From Actinomycetota bacterium (lineage in GTDB: Bacteria > Actinomycetota > Thermoleophilia > Solirubrobacterales > 70-9): 64,000 bases of DNA. The notes under the pieces were generated by a model, which worked only from the letters and a program-made list of their open reading frames with translations, had not been told where the DNA came from and searched no databases. Shown here piece by piece: positions 34,741 to 42,793 of this stretch. The stretch lies in the NCBI GenBank assembly GCA_018268415.1, contig JAFDWO010000100.1, positions 1-64,000 on the forward strand, read 5' to 3'. A program made the position numbers and the translations under genes. Each line of letters begins with the position of its first letter. Positions within the stretch are counted from its first letter, which is position 1.

Positions 34741-34852
34741 CCGGGCGGCCTTTCTTGACTATCTACGTCAATAAACTACATAAAGTGATAGCGTAAGGCG
34801 ACCAAGTTGGTCAAGAAAACCGTTCCCCACCCGGCAGAGAGGAATCACGCGA
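34741..34852. promoter_or_regulatory. AT-rich divergent promoter region before pstS
   Basis: The stretch around 34757-34795 (runs such as TCAATAAACTACATAAAG) is much richer in A/T than its surroundings and separates the exported-protein gene from pstS. Likely the phosphate-regulated promoter region; no confident PHO box could be read by eye. Confidence 0.4.
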
Positions 34853-35683
34853 ATGAGAATCAAGACCCTCGCCATCACGGCGTTGGCCCTGCTGGGCCTG
34901 GCCGTGCCGGCGTCGGCCGGCGCTCAGACCCTGATCGGGTCCGGCTCCGTCGCCGCGCAGCCAGTGCTGCAGGCCTTGTTCGCCACGTACACGAAACAGG
35001 TCAATCCAAAGATCAAGTTCGTGTACACGGCAGACGGCGGAAACGCCGGCGTCAAAGATGTCCAGGAAGGTAAAAGCCAGTTCGCCGGGCAGGCCCGGAC
35101 CCCGCTCCCCAGCGACGCCGGCACCACCTACGTGAAGATGTACCTGGACGGTCTCTGCCTGGACGTCAATCCGAAGAACAAGCTCTCCAACATCAGCATC
35201 CAGCAGGCCCACGACATCTACCGCGGGCTGCTCACCAACTGGAGCCAGCTGCCCGGCTCCGGCCTCACCACGACGATCGACCCGGTCGGCCGTGACACCA
35301 ACGGAGGGACGTACAACTTCTTCCTCCAGGCGGTGCTGAACAACGAACCGCCGGCCTCGAACGTGAACGCGCTCACCGCCGACGGCCTCGTCGTCAACGC
35401 GGTGAAACAGGACCCGAACGCGATCGGCTATGACGGCCTCGCCTGGCAGGGCAAGGGCCAGAAGGCGCTGAAGGTGAACGGGGTCGCGTGCGAAGCGAGC
35501 AAGATCAGCGTCGAGCCGCTGAAGTACCCGCTGTCGCGGTACATCTTCCTCGTCCTGCCGTCCGCGAACCCGAGCCCGGCCGTGCAGAAGTTCATCGACT
35601 GGGCCCGCACCAGCCCGCTGGCTGCGGAACAGATCAGCAAGGCCGGTGGCGTCCCCGCCTTCAACAAGAAGGCCAAGAAGTAA
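34853..35683 (+). CDS. pstS: Phosphate ABC transporter substrate-binding protein
   Basis: 276 residues with a Sec signal (1-24, VPASAGA) and no lipobox Cys. The mature part opens with LIGSGSVAAQPVLQALF, the PstS phosphate-loop pattern, then a truncated middle and the DPVGRDTNGGTYNFFL loop. It is shorter than typical PstS (320-370) and of the compact type. How it stays at the membrane without a lipid is unclear. First gene of pstSCAB. Confidence 0.88.
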   Translation: MRIKTLAITALALLGLAVPASAGAQTLIGSGSVAAQPVLQALFATYTKQVNPKIKFVYTADGGNAGVKDVQEGKSQFAGQARTPLPSDAGTTYVKMYLDGLCLDVNPKNKLSNISIQQAHDIYRGLLTNWSQLPGSGLTTTIDPVGRDTNGGTYNFFLQAVLNNEPPASNVNALTADGLVVNAVKQDPNAIGYDGLAWQGKGQKALKVNGVACEASKISVEPLKYPLSRYIFLVLPSANPSPAVQKFIDWARTSPLAAEQISKAGGVPAFNKKAKK

Positions 35684-35692
35684 GGAACCAGG

Positions 35693-36685
35693 TTGGAAGA
35701 GGAGCTCCAACCCGAGTACGGCCCGAAGTGGTCGGACCAGCGCGTCGAGCGGATGCTCGGCGCGCTGGTCATCTTCGTCGTCGGCCTGCTGCTGGCGATG
35801 ATCGCGGTCGTCCTCATCCGCGCCTGGCCCTCCTTCGCCCACAACGGGCTCGCCTGGTTCGGTCCCGGCGGTGACGTCGACGACGAGCTCAACGCGATCT
35901 CCTTGTCGGGCCAGAACGGCACCGAATACGTGTGGACGTTCCACGCCTGGCCGCTGATCTGGTCGACGATCCTGATCACCGGCGGCGCCGTCATCTGCGG
36001 CCTCGTCTCCGCCCTCTTCGTCTCCGTCTTCATCGTCGAGTTCGCCCCCACCTGGATGAGCAACGTCCTGCAGCCGGTGGTGCGATTCCTGGCCAGCGTG
36101 CCGTCGGTCATCTACGGCCTGCTCGGAGTGTTGGTGTTGGTGCCGTTCATCGGCAACCAGCTGATCACCGAGCCCCAGAAGGCCTCCGTCGCCGGCGTCA
36201 TCTCACTGACCGGCTACAGCCTCCTGGCGGCCGTGCTCGTCCTCACCGTGATGATCGCGCCGCTGATGGTGTCGATCTTCACCGACGGCCTGCGGGCGGT
36301 GAAACCGGGCTGGGTCGAGGGCTCCCTCGCCCTCGGCGTAAACCGCTGGCGCACCACCTGGAAGATCGCCGTGCGGGCGGCACGGCCGGCGATCGTCGCC
36401 GGAACCGTGCTGGCCGTCGCGCGGGCGATCGGCGAGTCGGTGATGCTGGCGATGCTCTCCGGCTCGGTCGGCTTCGCGCCCAACCCGGCCGACGGCCTGA
36501 TCTTCATCTACGAGCCCTCGCGGCCGCTGGCGCCGACGATCGTCAAGAACGTCGACCAGCTGAGCTCGAAGCCCGCCAACGCGACGCTGTTCGCGATCGC
36601 CGCCGTCCTCCTCTTCTCCGCCGCCTTCTGCTCGTTCGCGGGCTGGATGGCGCGGCGGGCGATGCGCAAGTACGGGGCCGCGTGA
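35693..36685 (+). CDS. pstC: Phosphate ABC transporter permease PstC
   Basis: 330 residues from TTG 35693. Six membrane helices, first near 23-45. A periplasmic loop (GPGGDVDDELNAI) and the PstC landmarks ASVPSVIYGLLGVLVLVPF and EGSLALGVNRWRTTWKIAVRAARPAIVAGTVLAVARAIGESVMLAMLSGS (EAA loop). Stop overlaps the pstA start by one base (TGATG). Confidence 0.93.
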   Translation: MEEELQPEYGPKWSDQRVERMLGALVIFVVGLLLAMIAVVLIRAWPSFAHNGLAWFGPGGDVDDELNAISLSGQNGTEYVWTFHAWPLIWSTILITGGAVICGLVSALFVSVFIVEFAPTWMSNVLQPVVRFLASVPSVIYGLLGVLVLVPFIGNQLITEPQKASVAGVISLTGYSLLAAVLVLTVMIAPLMVSIFTDGLRAVKPGWVEGSLALGVNRWRTTWKIAVRAARPAIVAGTVLAVARAIGESVMLAMLSGSVGFAPNPADGLIFIYEPSRPLAPTIVKNVDQLSSKPANATLFAIAAVLLFSAAFCSFAGWMARRAMRKYGAA

Positions 36686-37689
36686 TGGCACCTTCGGTCG
36701 CGACGCCGCCGCCCGAGCGGCCCCAGGCCGCCCCGCCGCAGGGCAAGGCGCCCACCAAGGCGGTCGAGGGCAGCTCCACCTGGAGCATGCTCGACCGGAT
36801 CGGCCTCGCCTTCTGCTGGGCCCTGGGACTGCTCTTCTGCGCGATCGCGGTGGCGATCGTCGTCTACCTCTTCCTTCAGGGCGTCAAGTTCCTGAAGCTC
36901 GACCAGCTCACCACCCCGGCCGCCACCGGCTTCTCGGAAACCGAAACGGGCGGGTTCTCCGACGCCCTGATCGGCACGATCATCGTGGCGGTGATGGGGA
37001 TCTCCCTGGCGCTGCCGGTCGGGATCGCGATCGCGGTCTGGTTGGTCGAGTACGGGCGGCCCGCGCCGCTCGCGCGGGTCACCGAGCTGACCATCGAGGC
37101 GATCGCCGGCATCCCCTCGATCGTCCTCGCCCTGTTCGGCACCGTGATCTTCTCCAGCACCGCACTCGGCTTCCTCAGCCGCTCCAACGAAGGCGTCGTC
37201 TTCGGCCGCTCCTTCTTCGCCGCCGCGGCGATGCTCTCGCTGGTCGCCCTGCCGCTGGTCGTCGCCTCCACCCGCCAGGGACTGGAATCGATCCCCCGCC
37301 ACGTGCGCGAGGCCTCCTATGCGGTCGGCAAGACCAAGGCGGCGACGATCCGCCGCATCCTCCTCCCCACCGCCCGACCGCAGGTGGCGACCGGGATGAT
37401 CCTCGGCCTCGGCCGGATCATCGGCGACACCGCGATCATCCTGGTGCTGCTGGGCGCGACGCAGAACTTCGCGCCGGTCGAAGGCGCCGTCTTCCCCTTC
37501 GACTACCTGCGCGGCGCCGGCACCACGCTCACCAACTTCGTCTACGAGGCGTCCCCGACCGGAAACCTCAACCAGCCGCAGAAAGCCTACGCGGCGGCTT
37601 TCGTCCTGCTGCTGATGGTCCTCGGCCTGAACGCGGCCGCCGACCTTGTCCATCGCCGCGCGCGAAAGGCAGGAACGTGGAGCCACTGA
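36685..37689 (+). CDS. pstA: Phosphate ABC transporter permease PstA
   Basis: 334 residues from ATG 36685. Proline-rich cytoplasmic N-terminus, then six membrane spans. Landmarks IEAIAGIPSIVLALFGTVIF and EASYAVGKTKAATIRRILLPTARPQVATGMILGLGRIIGDTAIILVLLGA (EAA loop). Overlaps pstB by 13 nt. Pairs with PstC to form the phosphate channel. Confidence 0.93.
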   Translation: MAPSVATPPPERPQAAPPQGKAPTKAVEGSSTWSMLDRIGLAFCWALGLLFCAIAVAIVVYLFLQGVKFLKLDQLTTPAATGFSETETGGFSDALIGTIIVAVMGISLALPVGIAIAVWLVEYGRPAPLARVTELTIEAIAGIPSIVLALFGTVIFSSTALGFLSRSNEGVVFGRSFFAAAAMLSLVALPLVVASTRQGLESIPRHVREASYAVGKTKAATIRRILLPTARPQVATGMILGLGRIIGDTAIILVLLGATQNFAPVEGAVFPFDYLRGAGTTLTNFVYEASPTGNLNQPQKAYAAAFVLLLMVLGLNAAADLVHRRARKAGTWSH

Positions 37690-38600
37690 GCGCCCCGCCG
37701 CCGATCCGGCGGCTCGACCCGCAGGACCCGATTCCGGCCCGGGAGGTCGTCCTCGGCGTGCCGACCAACGGCAACGGCGCCGCGGGCGCACCGGCCGCGG
37801 GCGGCTTTACCGCGGCGAAGCGCTCGATCGCGGCGCCGCAGTTCTCGATCCGGCGAATGGAGGTCGACAAGGTCTCGATCCACTACGGCGCCAAAGAGGC
37901 GGTGAAAGGCGTGTCGCTGCCGATCCGCCAGGGCGAGGTGCTGGCGCTGATCGGGCCTTCCGGGTGCGGCAAGACGACGCTCCTGCGCTCGCTCAACCGA
38001 CTCACCGAGCTGACCGCCGCGGCGCGGCTGACCGGCTCGATCCGGCTCGACGACGTCGACATCCGACTGATCGAGCCGACCCTGCTGCGGCGCCGCGTGA
38101 CGATGGTCTTCCAGCAGCCGAACCCGTTCCCGATGAGCGTCTTCGACAACATCGCCTACGTGCTGCGCGAGCAGGGCTCGCGGCGGACGAAAAAGAAGGT
38201 GCTGGCACCCCAGGTCCACTCGGCGCTCCAACGGGCGGGCCTGTTCGAGGAGGTCAAGGACAACCTCGACCACCCGGCGCTGAAACTGTCGGGCGGACAG
38301 CAGCAGCGGCTGTGCATCGCGCGGGCGCTGGCCGCCGAGCCGGAGGTGCTCCTCCTGGACGAGCCCTGCTCGGCGCTCGACCCCCAATCGACCGCGGTGA
38401 TCGAGGACCTGATCGTGAAGCTGCGCGACGACGTTGCGGTCGTGATCGTCACCCACAACCTGCAGCAGGCCTACCGGATCGCCGACCACGTCGCCTTCAT
38501 GTACCTGGGCGACCTGGTCGAGTACAACAGCGCCACCCGCCTCTTCAACGCGCCCGCCCAGGAGCGGACGCGGGAGTACGTCAGCGGTGCGTTCGGTTAG
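37677..38600 (+). CDS. pstB: Phosphate ABC transporter ATP-binding protein PstB
   Basis: 307 residues from GTG 37677. An unusual 55-residue Pro/Gly/Ala-rich N-terminal extension precedes the ABC domain. Walker A GPSGCGKTT, Q-loop MVFQQPNPFPMSVFDNIAYVLR (QQPNPFPMS is PstB-specific), signature LSGGQQQRLCIARALA, Walker B VLLLDEPCSALD, H-loop VTHNLQQAYRI. No phoU follows, which is unusual; the operon instead runs on into a lipoprotein gene after 4 nt. Confidence 0.94.
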   Translation: MEPLSAPPPIRRLDPQDPIPAREVVLGVPTNGNGAAGAPAAGGFTAAKRSIAAPQFSIRRMEVDKVSIHYGAKEAVKGVSLPIRQGEVLALIGPSGCGKTTLLRSLNRLTELTAAARLTGSIRLDDVDIRLIEPTLLRRRVTMVFQQPNPFPMSVFDNIAYVLREQGSRRTKKKVLAPQVHSALQRAGLFEEVKDNLDHPALKLSGGQQQRLCIARALAAEPEVLLLDEPCSALDPQSTAVIEDLIVKLRDDVAVVIVTHNLQQAYRIADHVAFMYLGDLVEYNSATRLFNAPAQERTREYVSGAFG

Positions 38601-38604
38601 CGCG

Positions 38605-38838
38605 ATGCGCCTCCTCGCGGCGGCTGCCTGCACCTGCCTGCTCGCCGCGGGGGCGGCGGGCTGCTCGACGACCCAGGAGAAGGCCGCCGCCCAGCAGGCG
38701 AAGGCCGAACGCATCCTGAAGGCCCGCGCCGAGCGCCAAAGACGACACAAAGCCGCGCGCAAGCACCAACACCACCGCGTTGACGGGCCGAAAACTCAAG
38801 GTGGGCTTGAGAAATCGGCCCATCAACGTGGGGGGTGA
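38605..38838 (+). CDS. Small lipoprotein carrying a palindromic-repeat tail
   Basis: 77 residues from ATG 38605. Signal with lipobox LAAGAAGC, then a Lys/Arg/Ala/Gln-rich helix (EKAAAQQAKAERILKARAERQRRHKAARKHQHH). The last 20 codons are the 49-nt family A palindrome read in frame as VDGPKTQ...SAHQ, giving a new C-terminus. Begins 4 nt after pstB, so expressed with the phosphate operon. Function unknown. Confidence 0.7.
   Translation: MRLLAAAACTCLLAAGAAGCSTTQEKAAAQQAKAERILKARAERQRRHKAARKHQHHRVDGPKTQGGLEKSAHQRGG
38779..38827. repeat. 49-nt palindrome, family A copy 3, inside a CDS
   Basis: Arms GTTGACGGGCCGAAAACTC... and ...ATCGGCCCATCAAC. Lies inside the lipoprotein gene and is translated in frame as VDGPKTQ-GGLEK-SAHQ, the same frame as the copy at 52973-53021. 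Confidence 0.85.
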
Positions 38839-38847
38839 GGAGGAAGG

Positions 38848-39570
38848 GTGACGGAGGAGAGGACGTTGAGGTCGGTGCAGGGATACGAGCCCTGCGAAGA
38901 GTGCGGCGCGCCGATGGACCCGCAGCAGCGCTACTGCGTGGAATGCGCGGCGCGGCGCGGCAATGGGTCGAACCCGGCGTCGCGCTACTTCGCCGCGATG
39001 AGCAAAAAGTCGCGCCGCCCGCCGACCAAAGGGCAAACCAAGGCGCCGGGCGGCGGCAGCCGCGCGGCCGCCGTCGGGTTCTTCGCGCTGCTGCCGATCG
39101 CGGTCGCGCTCGGGGTCATGGTCGGGCGCAGCGGCTCCGGCGACTCGAACGAACAGGCGCTGCTGAACGCCCTCCACCAGGCAGAAAAGCAGCCGGTCGC
39201 CGCGGCCCCTGTCGAAGAAGAAGCCGCTGTCGTGACGCCCACCAAAGGCGCCCAGAAAACCGCGAAAGGCGCGCCGAAAGGCAAGAAAGCCAACGCGAAA
39301 GCGACGAGCAAGGAAGCCGTGAAGACTCCCGGCAAGGTGCTGAGCAAGACCAAGAACGGCACCGTCCACGAAGTCACCGGCTACAAGCCGACCAAGGCGT
39401 CGGAAGCAGCCGACACCAAACTGGTCGAAGAAAACCCCGAACAGACCGGCAAGAACTACATCAAGGCCCAGCAGAACCTGCCCGACGTGGTCGTGGTGGG
39501 CGAAGAAGGCAGTGGTGGCGCCACCAAGCCCGGCGCCGAGGAAAACCTGCCGGCGGGGGTGGAACCGTGA
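38848..39570 (+). CDS. Zinc-ribbon membrane protein
   Basis: 240 residues, GTG 38848 with a GAGGAGGA site. N-terminal zinc ribbon CEECGAPMDPQQRYCVEC (four Cys, about 16-33), one membrane span (about 73-92), then a long Lys/Ala/Thr-rich low-complexity extracytoplasmic region and an acidic tail (VVVGEEGSGGATKPGAEEN). No catalytic motif. Coupled by overlap to the next zinc-ribbon gene. The paired ribbons suggest a membrane-associated assembly with the phosphoesterase-like protein two genes on. Confidence 0.75.
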   Translation: MTEERTLRSVQGYEPCEECGAPMDPQQRYCVECAARRGNGSNPASRYFAAMSKKSRRPPTKGQTKAPGGGSRAAAVGFFALLPIAVALGVMVGRSGSGDSNEQALLNALHQAEKQPVAAAPVEEEAAVVTPTKGAQKTAKGAPKGKKANAKATSKEAVKTPGKVLSKTKNGTVHEVTGYKPTKASEAADTKLVEENPEQTGKNYIKAQQNLPDVVVVGEEGSGGATKPGAEENLPAGVEP

Positions 39571-39971
39571 GTGCGGAGACGAACGGGCGGACGGCGAAGC
39601 TGCCGCCCACCACGCCGCTGCGGGACCTGCCGCCGCCCAAGCGACCCGCCCCCAAAGGCGGCGAGGAGAGCGCCGAGCTGATCGCCCAGCGCGACCGCCT
39701 GTTGGAGAAGTTCACGGTGATGCAGGCCGACCTCGGCGGCGCCTTCTACGAGATGGCGATCCGTGACCACGTGCGGCTCGACGTGCTGACCCGCAAGGCG
39801 GCCGAGCTACAACGGGTCGACGCGGAGCTACTGGCGGTCGAGCGGGTGCTCGAACTCGAGCGGGCCGACGCGGCCGGCCTCTGCCCCGGCTGTGGGGCGC
39901 CCTATGGCCACGCGGTGCGCTTCTGCGCGCAGTGCGGGACGCCCCTCGTCCCGACCGAGGCGGGCGCGTGA
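39567..39971 (+). CDS. Zinc-ribbon protein with coiled coil
   Basis: 134 residues from GTG 39567, overlapping the previous stop by 4 nt (GTGA). Pro-rich start, a central helix with heptad pattern (LIAQRDRLLEKFTVMQADLGGAFYEMAIRDHVRLDVLTRKAAELQRVDAELLAVERVLELE) and a C-terminal zinc ribbon CPGCGAPYGHAVRFCAQCG. Soluble. Probably a partner of the neighbouring zinc-ribbon membrane protein. Its stop overlaps the next start (GTGA). Confidence 0.75.
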   Translation: MSAETNGRTAKLPPTTPLRDLPPPKRPAPKGGEESAELIAQRDRLLEKFTVMQADLGGAFYEMAIRDHVRLDVLTRKAAELQRVDAELLAVERVLELERADAAGLCPGCGAPYGHAVRFCAQCGTPLVPTEAGA

Positions 39972-41347
39972 TCGGCTGGCTCGCGATCCGCCTGCGTGCG
40001 GCGATCGCCGCGGCGGCGACACTGACCGGCAAGCGCTTCGGCCTGCTGGTCGCCTCCTCCCTGGTCGCGACCTCCGGGATCGTCGCCGCGGCGGCCACCA
40101 ACCAGCCGGAAGCGAGCCCGCTCGCCTCGATGCTCGGCCACAGCCTCGCCGCCGAGCGCACCCCGGCGCCGACGCCCACCCCACTCGAACCCGCGGCGGA
40201 ACCCGAACCGGAAGAAGGGCCGGCCGAACCGGTGGCCCACGAATCGAGCCCGGCGCCGGAACCGAGCTTCTCCCCGGCGCCCTCGCCCGAACCCGCCATC
40301 GTCGAAGAATCCGCGCCGGAACTCGCACCGGAACCGACGCCCGAAGAAGCGGCGCCGGAAGAAGAAGCCGCGGCCCCGGCCCCGCCCGCCCAACCGGAAG
40401 CCGGGCGCATCAAGCACGTCTTCCTGGTCTCGCTGGTCGGCTCCGGCTACCAGGCTGCGTTCGGCTCGGGGACGGCGTCCCAGATGCCCTACCTGAACGG
40501 CACCCTGCGCCCCAAGGGCCTGCTGCTGACCAACTACTCGGTGCTGAGCGAAGCGACGACGCCGAACGGGATCGCGACGATCAGCGGTGAACCGCCGAAC
40601 AAGGCGACCGAAGCCGACTGTCCGGTCTTCGAAGCCGAATGCCTCTATCCGGTCGAAACGTCGACGCTCGCCGGACAGCTGGAAATCGGCGGCTTCAGCT
40701 GGCGCGCCTACATGGAAGGCATGGTGAGCCCGACCACCGGCCGGCCGGAAAACTGCGTCTACCCCGCCGGCGAGGAAGAAGAGAAGGTCGAAACGGGCGG
40801 CTACTCGGCGCGGCTCAATCCGTTCACCCACTTCCACTCGCTGCTCGACGTGGGCACCTGCGCGGCGGCCGACGTGCCGATCACGGAACTGAAGAAGGAC
40901 CTGAAGACCGAAGCGAAGACGCCGAGCTTCTCCTACGTCTCCCCCGACCTCTGTGCCGCGGGCGTCGCCGACCAGTGCCCGGAAGGTGCGCCCGCGGGCG
41001 CCGCGGCGACCGATGCCTGGCTCGCCGAAGTGGGCCCGGAGATCCTCGAATCCCCGGCCTACAAGAAGGACGGACTGTTGATCGTCACCTTCGGCGGCGT
41101 CAACCCGCCGGCGCCGCCGGCAGAAGGCGAAACGGCGCCGCCCCCGCCGGCGAACCCGCTGAAGACGGGCGCCGTCCTGGTCTCCAAGTTCATCGCCAAA
41201 GGCTCAACCGATGCCGCTCGCTACACCCCGTACTCGCTGCTGCGCACGAGCGAGGAACTCTTCGGCCTGAAGCTCTTGGCAGAAGCGGCGGGACCGAAAG
41301 TCAAGACCCTGGCGCCGGCGCTGCTCGGCGAAAAGGGCGCGGGCTGA
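39968..41347 (+). CDS. Membrane-anchored phosphoesterase-like protein
   Basis: 459 residues from GTG 39968. One membrane span near 15-45, a long Pro/Glu/Ala-rich spacer (about 60-150), then a domain opening GRIKHVFLVSLVGSGYQAAFG...MPYLNGTL that follows the start of the alkaline-phosphatase-like phosphoesterase (PF04185) family. The usual N-R-S nucleophile region is replaced by GSGYQ, so activity is doubtful. YSARLNPFTHFHSLLD and LIVTFGGV match later family strands. Expressed with the pst run by overlapping starts. Confidence 0.7.
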   Translation: MIGWLAIRLRAAIAAAATLTGKRFGLLVASSLVATSGIVAAAATNQPEASPLASMLGHSLAAERTPAPTPTPLEPAAEPEPEEGPAEPVAHESSPAPEPSFSPAPSPEPAIVEESAPELAPEPTPEEAAPEEEAAAPAPPAQPEAGRIKHVFLVSLVGSGYQAAFGSGTASQMPYLNGTLRPKGLLLTNYSVLSEATTPNGIATISGEPPNKATEADCPVFEAECLYPVETSTLAGQLEIGGFSWRAYMEGMVSPTTGRPENCVYPAGEEEEKVETGGYSARLNPFTHFHSLLDVGTCAAADVPITELKKDLKTEAKTPSFSYVSPDLCAAGVADQCPEGAPAGAAATDAWLAEVGPEILESPAYKKDGLLIVTFGGVNPPAPPAEGETAPPPPANPLKTGAVLVSKFIAKGSTDAARYTPYSLLRTSEELFGLKLLAEAAGPKVKTLAPALLGEKGAG

Positions 41348-41380
41348 CCGCGCGGCAATGTTTTTGGCAATCTTTTGACG

Positions 41381-41872
41381 ATGAGCCCCGCTAACCAGAA
41401 CGCGGGCGGCGAGCCCATCACCGCCGCCGGCATCGAAGAACTGAAAGCCGAGCTGGCCGAGCTGAAAGGCCCGCGCCGCCAGGAGATGGCCGAGCGCATC
41501 CGGGTCGCCCGTGAGCTCGGCGACCTCAAGGAGAACGCCGAGTACCACACGGCCAAAGACGACCAGGCGATGATGGAGACGCGGATCAAGCGCCTCGAGG
41601 AACGCCTCCGCAACGCGGTGGTCGTCGAGGCCCACGAGGGCAGCGACGGCACCTTCGCCTTCGGCCGCACCGCCGAGGTCGAGGACCAGTCGAAAGGCGA
41701 GACCGTCACCTGGACCCTGGTCGGCTCGACCGAGGCCAACCTCGCCGAAGGCAAGCTCTCCGCCGAGTCCCCGATCGGCCAGGCGCTGATGGGTGCCGCG
41801 GTCGGCGCAACCGTCGACGTCGAGACCCCGCGCGGCACCAAAAGCTTCAAGGTCCTGAACCTCGTCGACTAG
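41381..41872 (+). CDS. greA: Transcription elongation factor GreA
   Basis: 163 residues from ATG 41381 (a TTG two codons earlier is possible). Coiled-coil N-domain with the acidic tip RVARELGDLKENAEYHTAKDDQAMMETRIKRLEERL (D-x-x-E-N in GDLKENAEYH) and a C-terminal FKBP-like domain ending SPIGQALMGAAVGATVDVETPRG. Rescues backtracked RNA polymerase by stimulating transcript cleavage. Full normal length. Confidence 0.96.
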   Translation: MSPANQNAGGEPITAAGIEELKAELAELKGPRRQEMAERIRVARELGDLKENAEYHTAKDDQAMMETRIKRLEERLRNAVVVEAHEGSDGTFAFGRTAEVEDQSKGETVTWTLVGSTEANLAEGKLSAESPIGQALMGAAVGATVDVETPRGTKSFKVLNLVD

Positions 41873-42015
41873 GCCCGCGCGCCGGCGGCGCTCCCAGGTG
41901 ATCGATCCACGCGGGGCGGGCGACCGAGGGTGTCGTGTGGGTGCGGGCCTGGGCCGGCGCGGCCGTCCGAGATGCGCCGGGTGCGACCCGGACGCCCCAC
42001 CCTCCCCGGGATCGC

Positions 42016-42060
42016 TCCGTGGTTCCTTATGGTCGCCTGGCGACCATAAGGAACCACGGA
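42016..42060. repeat. Perfect palindrome with 22-bp arms
   Basis: Arms of 22 bp beginning TCCGTGGTTCCTTATGG meet at a single central T, so the whole 45 nt reads as one palindrome. Much lower GC than its surroundings. Single copy in the window. Confidence 0.9.
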
Positions 42061-42121
42061 AGGGACGGGGCCGTCGAGAAGGGAGGGGCCCGGCCCCGGT
42101 CGCCCCACCGCGTGCGAGACG

Positions 42122-42179
42122 GTCCCGGGCGCCTCATGGCGCTCCTGGCAGGCTGTGAGCGCCATGAGGCGCCCGGGAC
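42122..42179. repeat. 58-nt hairpin repeat, family D copy 2
   Basis: Exact reverse complement of 139-196 across both 23-bp arms and the 12-nt loop. The inverted setting shows that orientation is free. Confidence 0.9.
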
Positions 42180-42415
42180 GTGAGGGGTGCGTGGGGAAGG
42201 CGCCACGTGGACGTGAGGAAGGTCGGACTCCCGTGAAGGTCCCGTGTGGGAGAGGCCGCGATCCGGAGGGTCGGGGATGATCCGGAGGGTCGGGGATCTG
42301 CGTGGTCGGAAACTTCGGCCATGCGCAGGTGACCAACCGGGGAGATCCCGACCGGTGGGGCGGGCCCCCTACGCGAGCGGAGGCCGGGGACCAGGGCCGG
42401 GGACACCGGCCCGGC

Positions 42416-42453
42416 GCATGAGTTGACCGTGCCCTGGCACGGTCAACTCATGC
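42416..42453. repeat. Perfect hairpin with 18-bp arms
   Basis: GCATGAGTTGACCGTGCC and its complement with a 2-nt centre. Shares the GAGTTGA...CAACTC theme of the family B hairpins but is otherwise distinct. Confidence 0.85.
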
Positions 42454-42793
42454 AGCGCGTCGGTGACTGTTGGCCAACACGGGAAGAAGGGTGGAGTTCC
42501 CGGCATCTCTGTGAGGAGGTCGGAGATCGGTGACGGAGCCGTGGCACTCCCGTGAGCCTCCGGCGGGCCTTCCGCCACGCCTCTCATACCCGGCCGTCCC
42601 GGCCACTGCCACAGCCTGCCCGGGCCGTGGACGGGACGGCCGCATCCCTGTCCCTCCGGGCGACAGCTTCCCGAGGCCCCATCCCTTCCCGCCAGGCCGC
42701 CAACCGCCACCGATCGCGTTCGGTCGGGTCCACGGCCCGGCCGTTCCGGCGCCCCCACGTCGCGACCAGAACACGTGGATCAAGCGTCCACGG

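Larger units (their letters stand above)
41873..42793. other. 921-nt convergent intergenic region packed with palindromes
   Basis: No credible gene. Contains hairpins at 42016-42060, 42122-42179 and 42416-42453 and the 18-mer shared with 33413-33430. Its first half is the reverse complement of the extended family D repeat found at the left window edge and at 33.7 kb. Confidence 0.7.

Noticed and set aside
39932-39967. Upstream ATG for the phosphoesterase-like gene
   Set aside because: Would lie within the previous gene; GTG 39968 overlaps the stop as GTGA, matching the coupling seen in this operon.
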